Numbered from the stretch's first letter, positions 1-10,683 are shown. The stretch is DNA of 64,000 bases from Blastobasis lacticolella (GCA_905147135.1 LR990044.1:19165622-19229621), one strand, 5' to 3'. The notes: generated from the sequence alone by a model not told the origin. Numbers and translations: made by a program.

Positions 1-73
1 GTGGCTGGAGTTGTTGTTGTAGGGTTTGTGAGGGACTGGGATTGGGTGGTGGTAAACAAGTGTTGTGTATGTT

Positions 74-145
74 TAATCGTAGATGTTATGGGCGCTTATT
101 ACTTTTCAGGTGGGTTGGATGACGTTTGTCACTGAGTAGTTTAAA
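74..145 (+). repeat. Partial copy of dispersed repeat G (LINE 3'-end-like)
   Basis: A diverged fragment of the repeat seen nearly complete at 9992-10186 and 60538-60728. It shares TCGTAGATGTTATGGGC, a TTTTCAGGTGGG block and a GTCACTGAGTAG block, but lacks the terminal A-run. The other copies end in GTAGCATAAAAAA, so this is probably a non-LTR retrotransposon 3' end. Family assignment is inference. Confidence 0.55.
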
Positions 146-155
146 GGATATGGTT

Positions 156-454
156 TGTGATTAGATCGTCATCTTCTGCATTGACGAAATTTCTGTAGGT
201 CGCGTTGGTGTGAAGGTAGTGGGACTCTGGTAGCTTGGTTTAGAGATTAGCTGTATAGAATGTGGGTATTATTGATTATGAGTACATTGTCGCACATTAT
301 TGATAAGGTATAATTTTCAATACATGCACAGGTTTTCCAACGACTTCATTAATGCAGAACGAATAATTAAAAAGATGTATATGTAGTTAAAATCAATAAA
401 TAAATAATCTTTATTGCGAATCGCACTTAATTTGAACCCAATTTACGAGTATTG
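156..454. other. No recognisable feature
   Basis: AT-rich sequence with no coding pattern, no clear inverted repeat and no match to the repeat families found elsewhere in the window. Confidence 0.5.
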
Positions 455-570
455 TTTTTTTTTTTTTTATGTCATACGGTAGGCAAACAGGCAAGCGGGC
501 CTCCTGATGGAAAGTGGTCACCACTGCCTATAGACATTAGCAACACCAAGAGTATTGCTGATGCGTTGTT
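455..570 (-). mobile_element. LINE 3' end, family B
   Basis: Read on the minus strand, this is the 3' end of a LINE. The T-run at 455-468 is its poly(A), and the block CCTGATGGAAAGTGGTCACC at 502-521 is shared with copies at 41953-42058 and 28946-29105. In the 28946 copy the same block lies just after an ORF2 stop, which fixes orientation. The element is strongly 5' truncated, as expected of target-primed reverse transcription. No intact coding sequence remains. Confidence 0.75.
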
Positions 571-1204
571 TCCAAATCTAATAAAATTCAATAAAAAAAA
601 AGGTACCCTAGCCACAAGTTTTACAAGTCGAGCCACACATAGTATGCACAACAAATCTAAGCCCCAGCTTTCATATCAAATCCACTACCTCAACAGACCC
701 TCCACGCACGAGATTTAGTGAAAACATTGCGCCTCAACCACCAGGCTACACCGTGTTTGCCCTCAAAACAGACGATTCCAATACGGTTACGGTGTTGAGA
801 ATATAAAAAGTAAGTCGATAGCTTATTGTCTGAATTTATACTTTTGGATGTTCGAAATATGTTTAGCCCGCCAGCGTAACTAGGTACACCCCATCGAGTA
901 GCAACAAACCACGTGAAGGTTAGGATATGGTGGACGCGTGAATACGGAACACGTCGTATCTATTCATGCCACAGGCTAGTATAACCGCGGCAGTATCTCG
1001 CTTGTTTTCACATAATAGAGCCATTTTCTTTTGTTTTTGTTGCGCGGCTCGTCTCGTTATAGGTACGGGGGCAATGAAAACAAAAGAACGGTGTCTCGTT
1101 TCTGGCTCTTTACTTTGGGTTTTCATGATGCGTGTGGCGGAGTTGCTATGGGAATGTGGTGTGGGAGTTATAGTATGGTGAGAGGTGTTACGGTTTCGCG
1201 TCTC
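571..1204. other. Unclassified stretch
   Basis: No host gene or shared repeat recognised. The overlapping open frames on both strands around 920-1240 have no protein-like signature and overlap each other, so I treat them as chance frames. Confidence 0.45.
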
Positions 1205-1345
1205 GGGTTGCGAGCAGTATTTATTTATTTATTTATTTAATAGTACATTGCACACAAAAATGGTAACAAAGATATGGCAAATATATACATGACACAAAAG
1301 GCACTACTTATTTCTAAAAAGAAATTTCTTCCAGCAGGACTACAG
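1205..1345 (-). mobile_element. LINE 3' UTR, family J
   Basis: The minus-strand element ends in an (AAAT)n tail, seen as TTTA repeats at about 1209-1230, preceded by a TGTGTGCAAT motif. The inner part, around GGCACTACTTATTTCTAAAA and AAATTTCTTCCAGCAGG, recurs at 62225-62305 in the same orientation. A comparable TGTGTGCAATAAAGAG end is seen at 33390-33450. This is consistent with a jockey-like LINE 3' UTR. No coding part is attached. Confidence 0.6.
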
Positions 1346-1468
1346 CAAAGAGAACGTGATGACTGGAAGTAGTAGTAGTAGTATGATACTGGGTTGTTTA
1401 AAAATGTTAAGATTGTTACAGAGAGGTTTACATCTGTGCAAAAAGTAAAACCTTTGATTATTTTCGAT

Positions 1469-1608
1469 CGATGTAGAGGGGCGTCTGTTGCCTTGATTAA
1501 GTCAGTCCATCTTGTGGGTTATCTGCCTCCGACCTTGCCCTGCACTACGAGACGCTCGATGGAATCATCGCTCGCTGCGACTCGTGGGCGAAGAAAGTTA
1601 GGATGCGA
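1469..1608 (-). pseudogene. C-terminal remnant of a LINE ORF2 (family D, RTE-like)
   Basis: The minus strand encodes DDSIERLVVQGKVGGR, an in-frame stop, then PTRWTDLIKATDA. The same arrangement appears intact at 10684-11133 (SMERLVVQGEVEGKRSRGR, then SPTRWTDLIK). This arginine-rich SIERLV-G-PTRWTDLIK block is what I remember from the extreme C-terminus of RTE/jockey-type endonuclease-reverse transcriptases in insects. Upstream residues RILTFF are present but need a frameshift to join. The fragment has at least one stop and one frameshift and lacks the catalytic RT domain, so it is dead. Clade assignment is from memory; relatedness to the second copy is seen directly. Confidence 0.7.
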
Positions 1609-2518
1609 GACTTTACGGTGGAGGACTGCCGCTGTTCGATATTCAATTCCTCCAGTATTTATTTAATGGTGCGAATCGGTCCATCAGACCCAGGAACCGG
1701 TGCCTGGATTGTGTAGAGGAAAACCTAAGGCGACTTAGCAAGAAAAAATATCTTGGAAAAAGGAAACCAGTGACAGATAGAAATGTAAGAAAATTGTTGA
1801 GGCGACCAAGAACCATAAAGGGTTGTTGTGCCGCAGGAAATAAGTAAGAACTAAGATATCCTAAGCATCTTCTAAGCGTGTAGCGAATAGCATATGAAAA
1901 TACAAATTCCAATCGCCCAGACTCAATCGGAAGCGCATCAAAAGATCCAACCGCCAGTCTAGGTACAGTCGGGCCCGATATAAGTTAGCCCAGGTACAGT
2001 CAGACATTAGTGGCCATTACCGGAATACCGGCGGGTCCGGCCGCGTCTGGCAGCGTTCGGAATTTAGTTCCATTCAGTTACCAGTTCCTCTAAGGCCTTT
2101 GGCGGCTGCTGGGCTGGGGTGGCCATGATTGTGGTATTAGACAGAAACTCTTTATAAAAAATTTTTTTTTGGATGGTCTATGGTAGACATTTAATGTAAA
2201 AAAATTAAAAGAACATTGTAAATAACTAGTAGTATTCCACGGTTTTCACCCGCGAGCAGTTCGAATCCGAGTTAAAAGTAGCACATGTCAGTCCGGAATA
2301 ATGTAACTTTCTGTTAGTATTCTTTCACTATCGTTTCAGTATTTTTAAAGATAATCTAATATAACAAACTTTTCCACTTTTTAATATGAACAAATTACGC
2401 TATCCATACTCCTCTGTTTTTATGTTGCTTATCCTAAAATGCATATCGTAAATCACTGTGGTGACATCTGTTGATGTATATTCCCTAAGACAAGGTCAAT
2501 ATCAAGGTCAATACAAGC
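1609..2518. other. Unclassified stretch
   Basis: Contains a GC-richer unique block at about 1960-2120 and AT-rich sequence. No coding pattern, RNA gene or match to the local repeat families was found. Confidence 0.45.
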
Positions 2519-2526
2519 AAAGGCCT

Positions 2527-2750
2527 GACAACGACCTGAGTGGTTCAGTGGTCAACATGCCGCGCAAGAGGTCCCGGGTTCGATTTCCGGCCGGGTAAAA
2601 ATTTAAATGATGAATTTTAATTTCTATTACGGGTCTGAGTGTTCTATGTATAATGAGTATGTATTTAAAAGTGTATAAGTAGTTTATCAGTTATCTAGCA
2701 CCCATAACACAAGCTTTGCTTACTTTGAGGCTAGATTGATTATTATTATT
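2527..2750 (+). mobile_element. tRNA-derived SINE, family 1, with target-site duplication
   Basis: A full-length or nearly full-length SINE flanked by the 8-bp direct repeat AAAGGCCT (2519-2526 and 2751-2758). The head carries an A-box-like TGGTTCAGTGG and a B-box-like GGTTCGATTTCC, as in tRNA genes. The body contains AAATGATGAATTTTAATTTC and CTAGCACCCATAACACAAG, and the 3' end is (ATT)n. The closest relative is the copy at 40886-41144. Part of the head (the CGTCTGCCA segment) is missing compared with that copy. It is expected to be transcribed by RNA polymerase III and mobilised by a LINE; this is family knowledge, not shown here. Confidence 0.9.
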
Positions 2751-2758
2751 AAAGGCCT

Positions 2759-3010
2759 CTTTTTACCTCAACTTGTCCAAAAACTCCTAGAAACCTTCTT
2801 AAATACAAAATCAAATCATCAATTTTTTCAGTGTCCCCTACCCACCTATCCGCTCAGCCTCATGGCCACCCTATTCGTCGCGAACTTCCTAAAACATAGC
2901 GCAACTTTACTTGTTACGGCGGGGTCGAATTCGCGTTACCTATACCGGGCTAGTTCCGATGCCGTTACGCCTGAGCAATGGAGTTGTGATGGACAGATAG
3001 ATATTACGAC
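2759..3010. other. Unclassified, partly GC-rich stretch
   Basis: The open frame 2736-3023 on the plus strand starts inside the SINE tail, so its start is not credible. The CG-rich segment 2870-2990 appears unique in the window. A TTTTTTCAG acceptor-like motif at about 2823-2831 is not accompanied by a convincing exon. Confidence 0.4.
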
Positions 3011-3132
3011 TAGTGTCAAATAAGAAGAGACTTGGCGGGTCACGTGGTTTGACTTGCGCTGTATACGATTACCTGCGCGAAATTCCCTCCACTGCCATTT
3101 GACAAGTCTCTTCTTTCGTGACGTGGGTTATA
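3011..3132. mobile_element. MITE-like element M2, copy 1
   Basis: 122 bp, nearly identical to 13931-14052, with about six differences visible by eye. Both copies carry inverted ends built on AAGAAGAGACTTG (left) and CAAGTCTCTTCTT (right). The interior contains GGCGGGTCACGTGGTT and CATTTGACAAG. The short length, inverted ends and absence of an ORF fit a non-autonomous DNA transposon. A target-site duplication could not be fixed because both copies share TTATA at the right edge. Confidence 0.75.
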
Positions 3133-3210
3133 ACAAAATATGGACATTTTATGTAAACTAAACTATATAATTACTTTTCTGAAATAAAAGTCTAATCTGT
3201 TATTATATGT

Positions 3211-3551
3211 AGCGTCGGTCGCCTAGTGGTACAGGTATCCGATTCGCAAGTGAGAGGTACCGGGTTTGAATCCAACTGCCGCCATGTACAAATAACTATT
3301 TTTAAAGTCATTTACATTACTTGAACGCAAATCAATGAATGCTCTTACGGTGAAGGAAAACATCGTGATGAAACCTGCACATTTAGGACTAGTATAACCA
3401 TGATTACTTGATAGGCTTCCCTCAGATGGCATGCGCTCCACTGTATTTTACATACTTACAGTTACCCGATCTGCCAAATCCTGGATAATGGTCAAGGCTG
3501 ACCCCGGGCTATCAGGCGAAAGAGCACAACCGGGACATTAACGCCAAAATG
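3211..3551 (+). mobile_element. tRNA-derived SINE, family 2, nearly full length
   Basis: The tRNA-like head carries GTCGCCTAGTGGTA (A box) and GGGTTTGAATCC (B box). It is followed by a body with GCTCTTACGGTGA, a CATCGTGATGAAACCTGCAC block and a GGACATTAACGCCAA end. The same element occurs at least a dozen times in both orientations in this window. The oriented B box places the 5' end at the left. The copy is diverged, with no perfect target-site duplication. Confidence 0.85.
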
Positions 3552-4137
3552 TTTTTATTAATATGCTAATTTAGTTAGATACATCGACCGGTAGAATGCA
3601 ATAACATCTTGTGTTTACTGGAGTCGTTTAAGGCGTCCAATATCTTAGAGTAGAGATATTCAACGGAGATTGGTGGATAGATATAATTTTTTGTTTGTTA
3701 CTCAGCAACTATATCTCTGTTTTTTTTTTATTGTGTGCAATAAATAGTTTAATAAATAAATATATTATGAGGTTACGATTTAAAATAAATTTTCTATAAA
3801 CTTATGCCCCATTGCACTAACCTTAGGTGACTTTTAAGTAGGCTTAAGTTATTCCTCACATAGATAGGTAAGTAAGTAAGATAAGATAAGCGTCACAAAT
3901 TCCGTGTCTTAAAACTTTCTTAACGAAGAGTGAATTAGCGAGTTTAGTTTTAAATTTAAGGTTGGTGATTGGTGCAATGCTTTTTTGTAAGGGATATCTG
4001 AAATCAACTTAGGCGTTGCTTAAAGTTTAGTTCAATCTGGCATTAGTATAATTAGTTTATCCCTTGCGAGGATTTATTTACATTTTAAATAACAATTATT
4101 AACATTTAAAAAAAGTCTTACTTTAACATCAAAAACC
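3552..4137. other. Unclassified AT-rich stretch with LINE-tail-like motif
   Basis: A GTGTGCAATAAATAG motif at about 3734-3748, followed by AATAAATAAATA, resembles LINE 3' tails elsewhere. TAAG repeats occur near 3870-3886. The blocks CCATTGCACTAACC (about 3808) and GTTTAGTTCAATC (about 4027) resemble the ends of MITE Q (57929-58030), but the pairing is weak. Confidence 0.4.
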
Positions 4138-4260
4138 TTAATTCTCACTAAACAAAAGATAAAAAACTTGACCCAGGTCCCCCGAATTTGGAAAGGTTCC
4201 CAGAAGGCTGGCCGCGTTGCCCCGCTGTATAGCGAGGCTTAAACGCTGATCCCTAACTCG
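4138..4260 (-). pseudogene. Fragment of conserved transposon-type ORF C-terminus, family F
   Basis: The minus strand reads QRLSLAIQRGNAASLLGTF and continues through GQVFYLLFSEN to a stop at 4138-4140. An upstream stop at 4261-4263 shows it is only a fragment. The same C-terminus is encoded at 62985-63209, where GDRRAGSFLGQRIS precedes AIQRGNAAS. I remember this GDxRAGSxxxQRISxAIQRGNAAS pattern from many invertebrate hypothetical proteins linked to reverse transcriptases, but cannot verify it. Two independent copies sharing a protein motif argue for mobile, formerly coding DNA rather than chance. Confidence 0.6.
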
Positions 4261-4483
4261 TCACTTTCTCATATCAGCGCTCTTCAAGTGCCAATAGTAG
4301 ATAGTACACTCTAGGTACGAGGTAAGTACCTATAGCGTTTATTGTGAACAATGGCAACAAAAAATATAACAATTATATTTTATTATTTGTACGCCTCAGC
4401 ATGCGGGCAAAGGATGGAGAAGATTATTGAAAACCTTTGTAATACCCATCTCTTACAAATAAATCTTTGAATCTTTGTCATCT

Positions 4484-4800
4484 AGACAAACAGGCAAGCG
4501 AGCCAACTGATGGAAAGTGGTCTCTGTCTGATAACATCAGAAACATGTAGTTATCACCAACGTTTTGCCCATAGACTACTGTATAGCGAACTAGTTTTTC
4601 CATATCAAACTCTCTGTAACGTAAGCTGAAAACAATCCAGCGTTGTTTATAGCTCTAGTGTTGCTGATGTCTTTAGGCGATGACCACTTTCCGTCAGATA
4701 CCTGGCTTGTATGTTTATCTAGGTAACATAAAACTGCTATTGAGCGAACTAGTTTCTCCATATCAAACTGTAACGTAACCTGAAAACGACCCAAACAAGG
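4484..4800. repeat. Inverted and duplicated family-B LINE fragments
   Basis: A minus-oriented B tail (4490-4525, AGACAAACAGGCAAGCGAGC) faces a plus-oriented B tail (about 4655-4728, GATGACCACTTTCCGTCAGA). Each is followed by a copy of GCGAACTAGTTTxTCCATAT plus a GTAACGTAA-CTGAAAAC block (4577-4640 and 4744-4788). The local arrangement is therefore duplicated and inverted. This is a secondary rearrangement of LINE debris with no coding capacity. Confidence 0.6.
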
Positions 4801-6190
4801 AGCCTTTCACATTCGGTGGAATGAATAAAAAGTGTCACTGTACGTTAGAAAAGTGACTTTTTGCCTGACAGTGGACCCTCATCACAGTCCGCTATCGGGA
4901 CTGTCCGCCGGCCACGGGCGTGGCATGTGTCACTGCGTACTGTCACGCCGGAGTTGCGTATGATCTCTTCATGCGGATGGATTGTTTTGATCTTTTCGAG
5001 CTTGTGTGAGAATGTTAAGATGCTTTTGGATTTGATGTTTTGCCAGAGGTGAGTCTTGGAGCGCTTGGAGACTTTCGAAATGGTGTATGTGCATATGTGT
5101 CGTTAATCGTGGTAACATATTTTTTTAATAGAAAGAGATTATTTTGTACAAATTAATTGACAATAGAGTAATTACGCCCATATAGACCCTATAAAAAGCG
5201 ACTAACGATTTATATTCCTAAAGACTCCAAATAAACGAATAATTAAATTGAAATTGAAACAGGTGTCAATAGTGTGATAATATGAATAAATTTTGTTATT
5301 TATACAATAAAATTGGCGATCTATTTCAGATATTGTTTTTTTAATTTCTATGTGTTTAATTGTGTACCTAAGACTGCACTTAGAACAATAATAATATATA
5401 ATTGTATAAATATTATTTCGGAGAAAAATTACTAATATAAAATTATATAACATGTCCGTCCATATATTATTAGATACTTTACAAAAAACAAGATACGATT
5501 CCAATGGACCACTAGGTGTATATGCTGTAACAAAAGCGGACGTATACAAATGGACGCCATTTACAACAATCGCGGGCTTACCTTTGCATCCGAAAAAGGC
5601 CGGGCGCAAAAAATGCAGCAACAGGGTTAAAAAAAAATAACAAAAAGCAGGGTGGTGGGTGGACCGTCCCCCGCCCCCTCATATCTCTGCACTCACCACT
5701 AATCTCCCAGTTTTATTAACGTAATTTGTACGATTACCGTTCACTCAAGATTGAACTCTAAATCGTCGCAATAGGGTTCAATTCCGTTCAAAGAATTCCG
5801 TGGATGTGTTAACCCGGGAGCGAGCCAAGCATTAGACAAGGGAGTGAGTGCCCACCTAAAAACGTGGAAACGCTGATGAATGGGGGACATTAGACGTTAT
5901 TTATTTAGAATGTGGCCAAGGAGGGACTCGCCTGTTAAAGTTCACCTAAAGTTTACTTAGGACTGTATTGGGTTGGCTTGCGCGGTGACAAATTGACAGC
6001 ATTACTCGGGTCCGGTTTTTTAAGGTTGCTCTTATGATGGCGGTTTGTCATAAAGGGATGAGTTGACGTTCTTGAGTTCGGGTTTGCGTGATGCCTGCGT
6101 TTTTGCTGTGAATGTTGAACTGTAATTTAACATTAGAACTCCATGCGAGTTATGATTTAATTCTACTAATAGCCTTACCCTATGGTAGTT
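4801..6190. other. Unclassified stretch
   Basis: Contains mostly unique AT-rich sequence and short GC-richer blocks near 4860-5000 and 5640-5690. Opposed open frames overlap at 5202-5640. Neither strand shows a recognised domain, and the two compete for the same bases, so I call neither. Confidence 0.4.
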
Positions 6191-6393
6191 GAGTGGTGGT
6201 ATCCGACTCGTAAGTAAGAGGTACCGGACTTCGAATCTCACTGCGGCCATGTACCAAAAAAATATACCTAATCATAAAAGAGTATGGCCGGCTATGTACC
6301 GGCCATACTCTTTTATGAGTTATGTGTGTTTTCTGTGTTTTTGTGTGTATGTGTGTTGAATGCTAACCGATGCTCTTACGGCGAGGGAAAGAT
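6191..6393 (+). mobile_element. SINE family 2, 3'-shortened copy
   Basis: The tRNA-like head has GTATCCGACTCGTAAGTAAG and a B-box remnant, then CTGCGGCCATGTACC. The body is interrupted by a local hairpin (6272-6318), resumes at GAGTTATGTGTG, and ends shortly after CTCTTACGGCGAGGGAAAG. The distal 3' third seen in full-length copies is absent. Confidence 0.75.
6272..6318. repeat. Perfect 20-bp hairpin inside a SINE
   Basis: 6272-6291 is the exact reverse complement of 6299-6318, with a 7-base spacer. The right arm continues the normal SINE sequence (ACTCTTTTATGAGTTATG), so the left arm looks like a templated inverted copy made in place, as in a replication template-switch event. Confidence 0.85.
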
Positions 6394-6529
6394 CTATGAT
6401 AACACTAAAATCGTATACCACGTGTATGTTTAATGTTTGGCATTTTAATTTAAATTTAATATTACATTTTGTCCATTTTATGTTCTTTTCTCTTCCTTTT
6501 TGTTGCACCGCACTGTAATTTTTGTTAAT

Positions 6530-6621
6530 TGCTCTCTGGTTGACTGGTAGAGAAAGCTGCGTAGCTTTAAGTCCGCCTTTGTACTGTGATGTGCTTGAAG
6601 TTTTAAATAAATAAATAAATA
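6530..6621 (+). mobile_element. LINE 3' UTR end, jockey-like (family E relative)
   Basis: TAGCTTTAAGTCCGCCTTTG followed by GTTTTAAATAAATAAATAAA matches the pattern of 47072-47199 and 53620-53700 (GATAAGACCGCC, AAGTCCGCC, then an AAATAA-rich tail). It is only a 3' terminal fragment. Confidence 0.55.
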
Positions 6622-8135
6622 CCTAAAAACTTAAAATGTTTAATGATATTTAATTAAAACTATGTTTTAACATTAAAATAGGTACTAACATGTAAAAAGT
6701 TATTACTGAACGATTGAAAATTATTATATACTTAATTGCACGTGGGCTATCTCTGTAAGCATAATCCTTTCTTAAACCCTTTGTATCTTTAAAATTAATT
6801 GTCTTTAGAAGCTTAAATATTTTTTATTAACGAGTACTGGACCCCAGGGCGCTTAATGGGCATTCTTCTAGAAGTTTTCGGCCAGGAATTATTTAGGGGA
6901 TAAATGTAAGAAGAATCTAGAATTTTCTTTTCTATCTCAGTCGGAGTTCCACTAAAACTCCCGACCACATTAATCTTGCCGACGGCTGGCCCCTACCACG
7001 AGTACCATTACTAAGCTAATTTAATTTTTATCATTGGTATGATTAATTTATTTTATATTATATTATAAGTACTAGCTGACTCTGTTTGGTCTTGTCGTAT
7101 AAAAATGACATAGAAAAAAATTTACGTAACGACTTAAGTTTGATAATGATATATTATCAACGAACAGTATTTTATAAAATAGAAGATCGTGTTTTTTTAC
7201 TTTACCTGCACTAACCAGGATAATCATCTATGGTATAATATAAAGTGACGATTGTCAGGGAATGTATGTATTAGCCGGCAATTCAAATTCTATTAGTTCT
7301 AGGAACGATTTACCTAAAAAGGTCAAATAGAATGGTTAGTGCAAATCCTTGTAAATGTTCGGGAAAAGGGACCCACCAATCGCTTAATCTCGTTCACTGG
7401 TCTATCTGCCAGCAGTCTGTCTCGATCAGCTAGATACATACACAGATACATACGCACTTTGTTTTATACTATATATGGATAGTACAGCGATGGATAGGAG
7501 TGGTTGGAGCATAGAAATAAATACCCTGGAACCGGTTGAGCGAACAAATAACTGTGACGGTTACCATAGTAAATAAAACTGCGCTGTCTACAATGCCACA
7601 AACATGTCTGACCGGGTGACAGCGTCGCTGTTGTTGGCATTGACATTACATTTCACAACGGCAACACTTAGTTCCGGTTTTGGCCACCGGGTCGAATAGG
7701 TTTGTCAACATTCTTGTCAAGCCGCCAGATATAACATTGTTAACGCGTACAAGAATTTGTATGGACAGTGGTAACCATTCCAATAGCTATGTGTAATACG
7801 TCGTTGGATAGCTATTTTCGAGTCGAACAAAAGTTTCCAAATTTTAGTTTGTTCAGAATTATGCTGTACTAATAATATCACAGTATTAAGTATTTTTTTT
7901 CTGTTCTACCCGCATTTAATGGCCATGTGTAATGCATCGATGGATTCATGGATATACAGGGTGTAAAAAGACCGTTAGCATTAATTGGAACCCCATGTTC
8001 TACCCATGAAACTGAACAACTTTCCCCAAGAAACATATCCGCGGAAATGACTTCAATTTCGCTACCTAAAATAAATAATAAATTGTGACGCGCAATGTAC
8101 ATCGTCCGGCGCACGTCTCTCACTCGTCCACGTGA
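6622..8135. other. Unclassified stretch
   Basis: AT-rich with no gene. TATACAGGGTGT at about 7973-7984 resembles the end of the palindromic MITE at 41761, but no partner end is visible. The region 7440-7700 is unique and has only short chance frames. Confidence 0.4.
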
Positions 8136-8906
8136 GCTCCTCCAACTCTAACTCGGACAACTCCATTCTTTGTAGCTCCTCAGTTCCAGGACGCACCGCT
8201 TGCCATCTCTAAGAGCATACATATCCTAGGTGTCGACATCTCCAGTGACGTCCAGTTTCGCAGTCACCTGGAAGAAAAGGTCAAGCTCGCTTCTAAAATG
8301 CTGGATGTGCTTAACAGGTCTAAGTAATTTTTCATACCGGGGCAACGACTTTTCCTTTACAAGACTCAAATCAGACCCCATTTGGAGTATTGCTCTCATC
8401 TATGGGCGGGAGCACCGGCATATCAGCTTGGTCCATGTGATTGGATCCAAAAGCGCGCTGTGAGAATTTTCGATGATACCATGCCCACAAGTGGTATTGA
8501 GCCGCTGAGCCAGCGGAGGGATTTCGACTCCCTTTGTGTCTTCTATCGCTTGTACAACGGTGTTTGTTCTGAAGAACTGTTTGACATGATGCCTACAGCT
8601 ACGTTCTATCATCGCACCGCTCGCCACCGACACGGAGTTCATCCTTGGAGCCAAATTGGTCGCGAACTGTGCGGTTTCAAAGGAACTTTCTCCCACGCAC
8701 ACGAAGGTTGTGGAATGAACTACCTGGAGAGGTTTTTCCTGGAGAGTACTACATGGAGTTCTTCAAGAAAGGGGTTAAAAGGTTTTTACGGGGTCGGCAA
8801 CGCGTGGGTGATGCCACTGGTATTGCAAACGTTCATAGGCTGCAGTGACTGCTTGCCATCGGGCAGATCGTAAGCTTGTTTGCCACCTTGGTGGTATTAA
8901 AAAAAA
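8136..8906 (+). pseudogene. LINE ORF2 C-terminal remnant plus 3' end, family A (jockey/CR1-like)
   Basis: The largest transposon coding remnant in the window. In one frame it reads IHILGVDISSDVQF, then after an in-frame TAA (8325-8327) it continues LYKTQIRPHLEYCSHLW and DWIQKRAVRIFDD. A frameshift near 8645 leads to FLPRTRRLWNELPGEVF, FKKGVKRFLRGRQR and IANVHRLQ before a stop at 8846-8848. These are the post-polymerase C-terminal segments I know from jockey/CR1-group reverse transcriptases; the catalytic YADD core is already lost to 5' truncation. The 3' UTR (GCTTGTTTGCCACCTTGGTG) is short and ends in poly(A) at 8899-8906. The copy is non-functional. The same 3' end recurs at 10451, 26264, 31776, 40268 and 55766. 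Confidence 0.9.
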
Positions 8907-9991
8907 TTATATTCGTCAATTACAGATCCAACCTTTAATTCCAACCTTCAAATTTATAATTTTACCTCCTATAAAATTATACCACTTTTGTTGTTGTAGA
9001 ATTCTTTAACGATTTAACACATTTACAAGTTTTTATTGATATATTGACTGCTTTGAAGCTACATTAAATAACGATATTATTGTTATTGATTAATTTGTAT
9101 ACTCATCTGTTATCTATTTTTATCTATTACTTCCGCGAAAACAAATCAACGGCATTATGCCGCTGGTGCAAAGTCACATCGTGCGCATATATGTAAGACT
9201 GCCAAATAAAAAATAAGCAGATGGCGTGCATTGAAATTGATTGAACATACCAACTAATCATGGCCGGTTAATGATGTAGCAATAAACACTTAAATATTTA
9301 TTGGAAATGCTAAAAATATAAGTTTTACAAGTAATACATGATATTTCTTATACTTTACGGAAAAAAGATACTCCATTCTTGTTTTTGGTTACTGTTTATC
9401 GGAATTAGTGCATGTGTTTCCTACGTAACTCGGCATTCTTAGATTGTAAAGTAACGACCATTCGTATACGTGGCCAAAACGTCACTGAGACGTAGTTGGA
9501 GCGCAATTGCAGTTTACGCTCCAATGACATGGAGCTATTCCCTTTGGTCCATGAACTGGTCCTTTATGTAGAAGTCATTGGGTTGGAGGCATTTCGTGCG
9601 CTCGAAGGTGTGCTCATTAGACCATCCTTAGTCATGAGGGACAGACTACACAGAGAGAGAGAGAGAGATAGTACAGACGGGTATCGAGGTCTACCCGTAG
9701 TAAGGGTGCGACGGACAAGCACGCAGCGGTCTGTCTGTCGGTGTGTCAATACGTGACTAATGGAGCCGCGCGGGGCCGCCGCGGGAAAAATTGCACACAA
9801 TCACTATTGACGCGGCGTTTGCGCACGGGCGGGGTGATCAAAGGCTGTTTTTTAGTAAAGTAAAAGTAAAGTAAAACATTTTAATAAGTCTATCAGGTGG
9901 TAGGAGCCTCAAGTCAAGCCTGAGGAGTCCGCATGTACGAGTATGAGTACCACCATCTTATCTATTTCTGCATGCATTGTTGTGTTCCGGT
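8907..9991. other. Unclassified stretch with simple repeats
   Basis: Holds a short (GA)n run at about 9654-9668, a GC-rich unique block at 9755-9840, and an AAAGT-type microsatellite at 9856-9876. A segment at 9877-9965 (CTATCAGGTGGTAGGAGCC onward) may be another LINE fragment but has no second copy here. No gene. Confidence 0.45.
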
Positions 9992-10186
9992 TTGAAGGAT
10001 AAGGTAGCCAGCGAAATTACAGGCATGAGGCATTTCATCTTAGTCCTCACAGTGACAACGCACCTGGGGTTCTGCATTTGTGTTACCTGCAACCTAAATG
10101 CATGAATTGTAGATGTTATGGGTGACAGTTACCACTTACAATCAGGTGGGCTATCTGCTCGTTTGTCACAGAGTAGCATAAAAAAT
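9992..10186 (+). mobile_element. Dispersed repeat G, copy with A-rich tail
   Basis: Strongly similar to 60538-60728 along its length: GGCATGAGGCATTTCATCTT, CAGTGACAAC, ATGCATGAAT-GTAGATGTTA, then a GTAGCATAAAAAA end. The common 3' terminus with an A-run and variable 5' extents fit a LINE or SINE 3' end. I find no RT signature in it. Confidence 0.7.
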
Positions 10187-10450
10187 TTTGGTTGCACTTA
10201 CTTCCAAGGCATGACATACAAGACCATAACAAAAACAGTAAAACAAAAATACTTACCAAAAATACGCCAATTGCCATGGCTTTTAATTAAGTGCAATACT
10301 TTTTTTTTATCTCCTGAAGGCTATGTTCTTGGAAACATTTTCTCCTTTACCATAGCGGCAAATCCCGGTTCAGTAGCTAGCAAATCGAGGGTCTGCTTCT
10401 CTATACCCGGAAAACACTTTCAGATTTACAGAAATAGTTTCCCATTGTCC

Positions 10451-10560
10451 TTTTTTTTGTACCAATAAGGTGGCAAACAAGCTTACGGCTTGCCTGATGA
10501 TAAGCAGTCACTGCAGCCTATGGACGTTTGCAATACCAGGGGCATCACCCACGCACAGCA
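10451..10560 (-). mobile_element. LINE 3' end, family A
   Basis: The minus-strand element ends in poly(A) (T-run 10451-10458). GGTGGCAAACAAGCTTACGG and CAGTCACTGCAGCC are the complement of the 3' end at 8840-8895. It retains the codons for the last residues of ORF2 (TGCAATACCAGGGGCATCAC region) and nothing further upstream. Confidence 0.85.
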
Positions 10561-10683
10561 GACGACGTAAAACCTTATCATCCTTTATATTTATATATCA
10601 TGTTGTACCATGTGTGTTGTGCATGTTGTCCAGCGGGGCTATTGGCTATCTCAGCAGTGGACAACTGAATTTGACAAATAATA

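Noticed and set aside
1209..1230. Telomeric or satellite repeat from TTTA units
   Set aside because: It is the AAAT tail of a minus-strand LINE end. Insect telomeric TTAGG repeats are not seen.
2527..2620. tRNA gene on the plus strand, suggested by A- and B-box-like motifs
   Set aside because: The same head recurs with a common non-tRNA body and direct repeats, so it is a SINE promoter. It cannot fold into a complete tRNA with a proper acceptor stem as far as I can see.
5202..5621. 139-codon minus-strand frame as a real gene
   Set aside because: AT-rich, overlapped by a competing plus-strand frame, no domain or signal, low-complexity Ile/Tyr/Asn-rich composition.
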